A stretch of DNA of 64,000 bases from Benincasa hispida (taxonomy: Eukaryota; Streptophyta; Magnoliopsida; Cucurbitales; Cucurbitaceae): NCBI RefSeq assembly GCF_009727055.1, contig NC_052349.1:38775128-38839127 (forward strand), given 5' to 3'. This document shows, in pieces, positions 57,737-64,000 of this stretch. Each line of letters starts with the position of its first letter. Position 1 is the first letter of the stretch. Under the pieces are notes generated by a model. That model was not told where the DNA came from. It saw only the letters and a program-made list of their open reading frames with translations, and searched no databases. The position numbers and the translations under genes were made by a program.

Positions 57737-60700
57737 TTATGATTTCTGGCTGCCGGTGAAGAATGAGCTGCTTCTGGTGATCTCCCCCAGTGGCTTGTCT
57801 GTGAATCTAATTAGGTTATAGACGAACCCTCCGGCGACCGCTCCGATCAACGGTCCTACCACGTAAACCCATAATCCTTTGAACTGCCGTTTCACTATTG
57901 CTGGTCCAATGCTCCTAGCTGGATTCATAGAAGCTCCTGAAATCGGCCTATGATAAATAATTCAAATTAGGTTAAAATATCATTATGGTCATTCACTTTA
58001 GATTTGGTTCAATTCTAGATCTAGTGTATTTTCAATAAATCTTAAATTTAATTTTTACGTTAATTTATTCTTGATTATCTTTTACCAACCGTTTTGTTTT
58101 CTATTAGCAATTTTCACTTTAAAATTGAACGAAGTATTTTTTGTTTTTAAAATTAAGAAAATACTTGAGGGGATCTTATACCGCACCCATCTTTTTGTGT
58201 TATCCCACCTAGTTGTCCAATTAAAATTTACTAAAAAAAGGAATGGTTATTTTTCTACTACGAAAAAAATGAGAGTTGCATGGAAATAGATGTGTGCCTA
58301 AACTACAACTAATCATTGTTTTAAAACTAATTTCAAGTGAGTTTGAGGTGACTTTGGGTAATATTTGGGTGGGATGCACCTATCTCTATACTTCCCTCTT
58401 CCATCATTCATATAAAAAATAATTAAAAATTTTCAGAAAATAAATAAGAATAATTTGTTACGTGTCAAATAATAATAAGACAATTTGGTGGGATACATAA
58501 AAATAGATGAAGAACCCAAGTATTTTTCACTTTTAAAATAATATTGAAAAGGATAGTTTTAGTGATTTTGAAATTTTGAAATTTTAATTCTTTATATTTC
58601 AAAAAAAAAGAAAAAAGAAAAAAGAAAGGAAAGATAAAAAGAAAGGAAAAAAAAAGCATTAACTAAAAGTTGGTAAAATGAAATGTAGAGTTACCCGGCG
58701 ACGAAAACATTCAAGAGAATGGTCATTCCAACCACAATTCCGGCGAATTCTCCTACCTGTTAAAAATTAGATGAATTAATTATTGGTAAGGTAATGATGG
58801 TTTTAACATTCCCCTTAATTAATCTGTTGAAAAAAAACATAATCTCTATTAAAGATAGCTATACTAATCTAACAACATAATCTCTACAACATATGTAGTT
58901 CGAATCTCCCTACCCTTATTGTAATAAAAAAAAAGACAATAATAATCTCCAAGGTTAATTATATCAATACACAGTATTAATAAACATTAAAAAATAAAAA
59001 GTTTGATTAAATATTTTTAAAAAATACACCTGAGCATCTGACATACTAACCATACATGTGCATTGAGTTGAGTCTACATAACATCAAATGGAACAAAAAC
59101 ATTGTGACTTGAACAATTTAGGCTTCATTTGATAACCATTTTATTTTTAATTTTTGTTTTTGAAAATTTAGTCTACGATCATACTTTTAATTCAAAAAAC
59201 AAAAAATAAAATAATTACCAAATGAGACCTTAGCTATTTAGAACACACCCTTAACAAACTTTAAAAAAAAAAACGTTTAAAATGAAACTAACATTTTAAG
59301 ATATTTTCAAAAAAAACATTTTCAAGTATAGCAAAATGTTATTGTTTATCGATCGTAGACCGTGATAGATGGCAAATAATGATATGGCAATCTATCATTA
59401 ATAGATAATGACATTTTACTGCATTTGTAAATAAATAAAGTGTCTCGCTGATAATTTTAAAATTTTGTTATATCTTATAAATATTTTCAATAATTTTATT
59501 ATTAACAATAATTTCTCTATTTAGAATCTATTTAATAACGACTTAATTTTTAATATTATTAGGAAAAAAATCAATCCACACACATGGCCTTTATTTATTT
59601 ATTTTCATTTTTTCCCAACCTATTCCTGTACCTCTTAGAAATTATAGCACATTTTCGAAAATCCAAACCAAATTATAAAAAGGATTAAAAAGAAGATTTC
59701 TCACTAATTTTACAGCCTGGCCAATAATTGAAAAGTAAAAAAAAAAAGCAGTGTTTATAGGTTTTAGGATGACTTACGGCTCTGTTATCAGTGGAGACAC
59801 CAGAAATGACAAACATCAAGAGAAAGGTGATGATAATTTCGAGAACCAAAGATTGAAGATTTGATCCAACGGGCTCCGTCCCAAAGAAGGCTTCCGGAGT
59901 CACTTCAAGCATCAGTTCCAATGTGCAGCTTGCCAGAAGGGACCCCATTAGTTGAGCTCCTACGTATATTGGTACCTTCAATTCATTCCATATCAATATC
60001 TATCCCAATTATATGTTATCCAACAAAACAATGCAAACAAATAATCTATTTATCTTATAAATATTGTAACTAGTGGCGAAATCAAGAGTTCTCGTACCTA
60101 TTTCAATTTATTATTTGACTCATCATTAAATATTTTTTATTTTATGAACCCCACATAATTCTTAAATACTATCTTCGTGGAAGCAATGAGTAGATGTAGT
60201 ATTTCTTGAAATTTTCTCCTCTTGCCCAAAAACTTAGGCCATATTTACTTCTTTGTAAACATAATTCTAATATGAAAAGTGTTGAAAAGTGGGGTCATTT
60301 GATTGTGTTTGTTGTTGTTTAGGGTTGTTATAATGAAATGTGGGTCCACTATAAAATTTGTATGATTATTATGTGGGGCCCACACCCTCGTAAATAATTG
60401 CCATTGTGTAGTAAACACAATCAAATGAATCTCATCCACTTCCTTTACGATCGAGACCCATTACAATTAGGCCATTTTTACCAAACCCTAAGAAAGGTTG
60501 GTGTAATCGTAATGGAATTCAATTGATGGGTCAATTCTAATGAGTTTGAATAGCAAATGTAATCAGATTGCTTTTGATCGAGTTTAGTTAAAATTATGAA
60601 TTTTGTCACATCAACTATTACCGTACCTTTGAGGGTCAAACAACAATGGTAACGGTAACAGTTAAATATCAAAATTCATAATTTTTTCCTTAGGAATAAT

Positions 60701-62830
60701 AACAATAATGGTATTCGTAACGGTAACGAACAATGTAATTTTCAAACGCAATTAGATTAAGCACGTTTCGCTCGTCAATTAATTTGCATTTTTTATTACG
60801 GATTTGGAAGTGAGCCCTATATGTATATGGATGCAAAACACAAGTAAATAACACCACTAACCAAATAGAGCCCATTTTTCACACTACATTTCCATTAGGG
60901 TAAAGGTGGCCTATCAGGATTAGTAAACATAAATTTGTAAACGTGGCTTTAATGTAACTTTTAGCGTGTGTTTGGTCCAAAGAATTGAGAAGTCGAAGTC
61001 GGGAAGCAAGAGCATCGAACTCCATTATTTCTACTAAAAAACATCAATTTTATATCTTATCAATTCCTTACACTGTAGATCCCAGGGTAAACTTCTTAGA
61101 GTTCATAACTATTTACTTCTCACTTAAGGGGTGTTCACAGTTCGGTTCGGTTTGGGGCTCAAGCCGAACCAAACCGCAAATTTTAAAAAGTGTATTTTTC
61201 TGAAATTGAATCAAACTCAATTTCACGATTTTTTTTGTTTTTTATTTTGTTTTTATTTTTTTATGTTGTTTCATATCTTCTAAATTTCTATGATTTGAAA
61301 CAATTTATTTAAATATATAGTTTTAACGGTTAATTTTGAAATTTAAAAACTATAAAAATCAAAATGTTTAAAGTTTAATAACAACAATTACAATTAGTTA
61401 TTATTTGGTATCGTTAGTCTAGATTACTAATAACACTACTAGTTCAACAACAAACTTAAAAATTATTTCAAAGTCCAAAAAAATAAATACTACAAACATA
61501 AAAGTTCTTTTTTTACAAACAATAACATAAAAGTTCCAAAGTACACCTTACTAAACATAAATACAAGTCCTACAAACATTAAACTTCCGGAGTCATCACA
61601 ACCAATACAAATCCTAATGAAATGACATAACTTATATATATGTATATATTGTTTCTTTAATATATTTATTAAAAAAATGGTTTGGGTCGGTTATCATAAT
61701 AATTCAATTTAAAAATATATCAAACTAAACCAAACCATATTAATTTAGTTTCGGTTGGATTCCAATTCGGTTTTAGGTGTTTCAATGATCACCTCTATCC
61801 CGACTATTTCACTCCTCATCCCAAACATCCCTAAGGATGTGTTTGGCCCCGTTGTGAATTTCACTCCTCATTTGGTCAAAAGAGTTTATGGATCCCATTA
61901 TTAAAAATTATCAGTTTTATATCTTATTAATTCAGTGCACAATACCCTAGATTTCATAGGCATTAGATGTTGTGTACCACTCCACCATGATCCTAGAAGT
62001 TCTAATCCTCACTCTTCGTTTGCAATATGGAAGAATTCACAAGAAAAAAAGAGGAAAAAAAAAAAGCAATTGGGAAGAAGAGAGACCTGCCAGAAGGGGA
62101 AGCGACGGAAAAAGGCGAAGGTGAGAGTAACAGCAGGATTGAAGTGCGCTCCTGAGATATGTCCCACCGAATACACCATTACCATCACAATCAATCCCCA
62201 AACCACACAGATTCCCGGAAACGTCACTGATCCGTAAATTTTGTTCACCGCCACCGCTCCACATCCGGCGAAGATCACGAAGTACGTTCCGATCACCTCC
62301 GCGATAACCTGCCACAAAGTTTCCACAGAACGAAACACGTTTTGTACACTCGATTCATCAGATTTATGCGTCACAATTTCCACAGACACAAACAAATTCT
62401 ATACAGTCGATTGATACATAAGCCAGATTTCACAAAGTAATAAACTAGTTATTGAAAGTCGATTGATTCATGTACCATATTTTGCAGAGAAACATAAACA
62501 AGTTTTACACAGTCGATCGATTAAAATGTCCGCATTCTCCAAACGCATTTTATACAGTCGATTGATTTTCCCTAAACAAACAAATTTTACTCACTCGATT
62601 GATTAATGTGCCGTAGTTTTCCCGTAGAAACAAAGGCGTATTTGTCATACAATCAATTGATTGATGCGAAGAAGAGTAAAAGAACAGAGAGGCATAAAGT
62701 TGCAGAGTGGTACCTTTTGGATGATGACGACAGAGGTGGAAGGACAGAGACGGGCGACGGCGGAAACTAGAGTGCCTTCTTCGAGCTTTGAAATTTCTTC
62801 CTCTTCGATTCCGTCGATCTTCGTCGCCAT
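57737..62830 (-). CDS. NIP-type aquaporin, subgroup I (nodulin-26-like intrinsic protein)
   Basis: Membrane channel of the major intrinsic protein family. NIP I proteins pass water, glycerol and similar small neutral solutes, including arsenite, at the plasma or intracellular membranes. Five exons on the minus strand: 62830-62714, 62308-62087, 59975-59778, 58756-58695, 57947-57737. All four introns are GT-AG (phases 0, 0, 0, 2), and together they give 269 codons plus stop, a normal NIP length. Visible: N-terminal tail [12 protein letters not shown]; first NPA box in [10 protein letters not shown] (exon 2); second in [10 protein letters not shown] (exon 5); six expected membrane helices. The selectivity-filter positions read Trp (VVWGL), Val (LNVFVAG), Ala (SGAS) and Arg (NPAR), the subgroup I signature. 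The tail EITRSSSF resembles the kinase site of nodulin 26. It is the only gene here that looks intact. The exact NIP number cannot be assigned. Confidence 0.95.
57948..58694 (-). other. Intron 4 of the aquaporin gene
   Basis: 747 bp, donor GTAACT and acceptor CATAG. It splits a Gly codon just before the second NPA box. It contains a purine-rich plus-strand run (58602-58657), which is pyrimidine-rich in the gene sense. No other feature. Confidence 0.9.
59121..59229. mobile_element. Tourist-like MITE in intron 3
   Basis: 109 bp with imperfect terminal inverted repeats of about 25 bp (GGCTTCATTTGATAACCATT against GGTCTCATTTGGTAATTATT on the other strand) and the 3-bp duplication TTA at 59118-59120 and 59230-59232. 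Size, ends and TTA target fit PIF/Harbinger-derived MITEs. Non-coding and non-autonomous. Confidence 0.8.
60285..60441. mobile_element. MITE-like inverted-repeat element in intron 2
   Basis: A perfect 15-bp inverted repeat, CATTTGATTGTGTTT at 60296-60310 and its complement at 60413-60427, extends imperfectly outward to AAGTGG. No clear target duplication, so the limits are approximate. Confidence 0.5.
60961..61832. mobile_element. Nested MITE-like DNA in intron 2
   Basis: The outer ends are similar when one is reverse-complemented: TTAGCGTGTGTTTGGTCC with AAGTCGGGA on the left, and TTAGGGATGTTTGGG with AGTCGGGA on the right (61795-61832). Inside, about 61128-61793 has its own ends rich in TTCGGTTCGG-type words (GGTGTTCAC against GGTGATCAT), as in hAT-like MITEs. 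Target duplications are not clear. Confidence 0.4.
62309..62713 (-). repeat. Intron 1 of the aquaporin gene, made of a degenerate minisatellite
   Basis: 405 bp. The word TCGATTGATT (or a one- or two-base variant) recurs seven times, near 62347, 62407, 62459, 62513, 62558, 62596 and 62650, spaced 38-60 bp apart, usually preceded by A/T-rich CAAATTTTATACAG-like sequence. Repeats fill most of the intron and reach close to the acceptor at 62309. Confidence 0.8.
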
Positions 62831-63100
62831 TGATTATTCTCAGATTCTGAGAGAAGAAAGAAGGCTTCTGATTAGAACAATATCACGGATTTTCCTGCTT
62901 GAAAGTTGAATTTCTCCCTTTGATTTGATTAGTTCCCTCTTTGTTCTTCCTTTTTATGAGGAAAGTTTTGTTAGTTTCACTAATTGGAAGGAACTCAAAC
63001 TATATTTTCATGGAATAATAATAGGACTAATAATTAGGTCTAATATTTTCCTATTTTCATGCTACCTCTATAAATAATTGGATTTTATTTATTTGGATAA
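62831..63100 (-). promoter_or_regulatory. Upstream region of the aquaporin gene
   Basis: The minus strand has CATAAAAAGG at 62949-62958, a weak TATA-like word about 120 bp before the ATG, followed by a pyrimidine-rich presumed leader (CTTCTTTCTTCTCTCAG near 62840-62860). A tentative core promoter. Confidence 0.3.
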
Positions 63101-63359
63101 TGATTTTATTGCTTTACATAATTCCTTATGGCTTTTATAAAACTCCAACTTTTTATTATCGACATTTACTTTTTCTAGTTGGAAAAGGATTTTTTATTCC
63201 TAAGAGATGAATAATTGAGAAGTATTAGACTAACTTACCTTTTATTATTCACCTAACTTAATTGATTCATATATGAATGTTTGTTAAAAAAAAAAAAAAA
63301 AATTGGCATATGAATATTTAGTAACCACAAGATTTGTTTCTAATCTTCCTAAGAAAAAT
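63101..63359. other. AT-rich intergenic DNA
   Basis: AT-rich sequence with an A run near 63285-63301. Nothing else seen; nothing further after 63850 to the window end either. Confidence 0.6.
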
Positions 63360-63850
63360 ATCTTTTTGGCTTCTAAATTTTAGGTCTAGTTTTATTTACT
63401 CTCTAAATTTTAAAATATTATATTGACATTTAAATTTTGCTTCAGTTCGATTATTATGTTTCAAGATTTATACTTTTAACTCCAATTTTTTTATTAAATA
63501 ATCATTTTTCATCTTTAGAGTTAATTTATATTAATAAATTAAAATATGTTAAAATAATTATAATTAATTAAGTTTAACTATTTTTTATCACTTTTAAAAT
63601 TAAAATTAAATTTATACTTTATAATTATTTTTAGTTAATTAATAGAAATTGACGTCAATTATTGAAAGTGAGTATTTAATTAAAAATTAAGGTTAAAAAT
63701 GTAAAATCTTGAAACTAAGGGATCAAATTAAAATAGAACTCAAATCTTAAGGTAAAATTGTAATATTATGAAATTTTTGGACTAATTGAAATAAAACTCA
63801 AAACTTAAAATGTGATCCAATTAGAAACTAAAGTCAAAATCTAGGACAAA
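63360..63850. repeat. Fold-back (long inverted repeat) element upstream of the aquaporin gene
   Basis: The left arm (CTAAATTTTAGGTCTAGTTT at 63378 and following) and the right arm on the other strand (TTTAGTTTCTAATTGGATCA, TTTTGAGTTTTATTTCAATT) are alike, with repeated words such as TTTCAAGATTT in both arms. It resembles long-TIR MITEs of the Mutator type, but no target duplication was identified. Confidence 0.4.
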
Positions 63851-64000
63851 AAAGTATTACTTCAAAAAATAAAATTATCTATTATGGTTATATATTGCTT
63901 TAATTTATATATTTAGCTTATTATTTATTTCTTTAACTTTTATCCTCAATTTTTTTCTAAAAAAAAGTTTTATTCATAATACTCTTAACACCAACAGGTA

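Noticed and set aside
58465..58659. Minus-strand frame rich in Phe inside intron 4
   Set aside because: Created by the purine/pyrimidine run of the intron; conserved exon joins on both sides show that it is spliced out.

Overview
The window looks like nuclear DNA of a dicot plant. It is AT-rich, has one spliced plant gene, and is otherwise packed with Ty3/gypsy (Athila-type) and Ty1/copia LTR retrotransposons. No bacterial, organellar or CRISPR-like feature was seen. A cucurbit would fit the style of the repeats, but I cannot prove the species.

Region 1 (1-42947) is a deeply nested retrotransposon stack. Names used below: G = Athila-like gypsy, C = copia. C1 (plus strand) enters from the left; its 3' LTR is split (824-1381 and 10925-12111) by G1 (minus strand, 1382-10924). 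C1 itself ends inside the 3' ORF of G2 (minus, 12112-20877). G2 sits in the 3' LTR of G3 (minus, 20878-25646 plus 38922-42947). G3 is interrupted between reverse transcriptase and protease by an antisense copia solo LTR (25652-27337 plus 38723-38916, target duplication CATCA). That solo LTR is split by a gypsy-like solo LTR (27338-29532 plus 38402-38722, duplication ACTTG). The latter is split by copia element CA (29533-38396, duplication TGGTG). The 5' LTR of CA holds one more solo LTR (30232-32435). No element in the stack looks coding-competent: premature stops, frameshifts or lost catalytic residues are visible in all of them.

Region 2 (42948-55136) contains G4 (plus, 43600-53890), with both LTRs and a perfect 5-bp duplication GAAGG. 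It is inserted in another Athila-type LTR, here G5. G4 is non-autonomous: it has gag remnants but no protease, reverse transcriptase, RNase H or integrase. Instead it carries a long Lys/Glu-rich ORF that has its own promoter-like upstream region. G2 carries a relative of that ORF.

Region 3 (55137-64000) is calmer, AT-rich DNA with one real gene: a five-exon aquaporin of the NIP subgroup I on the minus strand (57737-62830, 269 codons, all splice sites canonical). Its introns hold MITE-like insertions and a degenerate minisatellite.

The sequence also shows assembly scars: a 38-bp back-to-back Tn5 mosaic-end junction (Nextera mate-pair linker) at 30487-30524, and two single-N joins (13446, 37723), each flanked by a perfect direct duplication. 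The most interesting biology is in the Athila-like elements: a conserved stem-loop at the LTR tip with covarying stems, a paired conserved non-coding block about 365 bp before the polypurine tract in two different elements, and the pol-less G4 with its internal promoter-like region.
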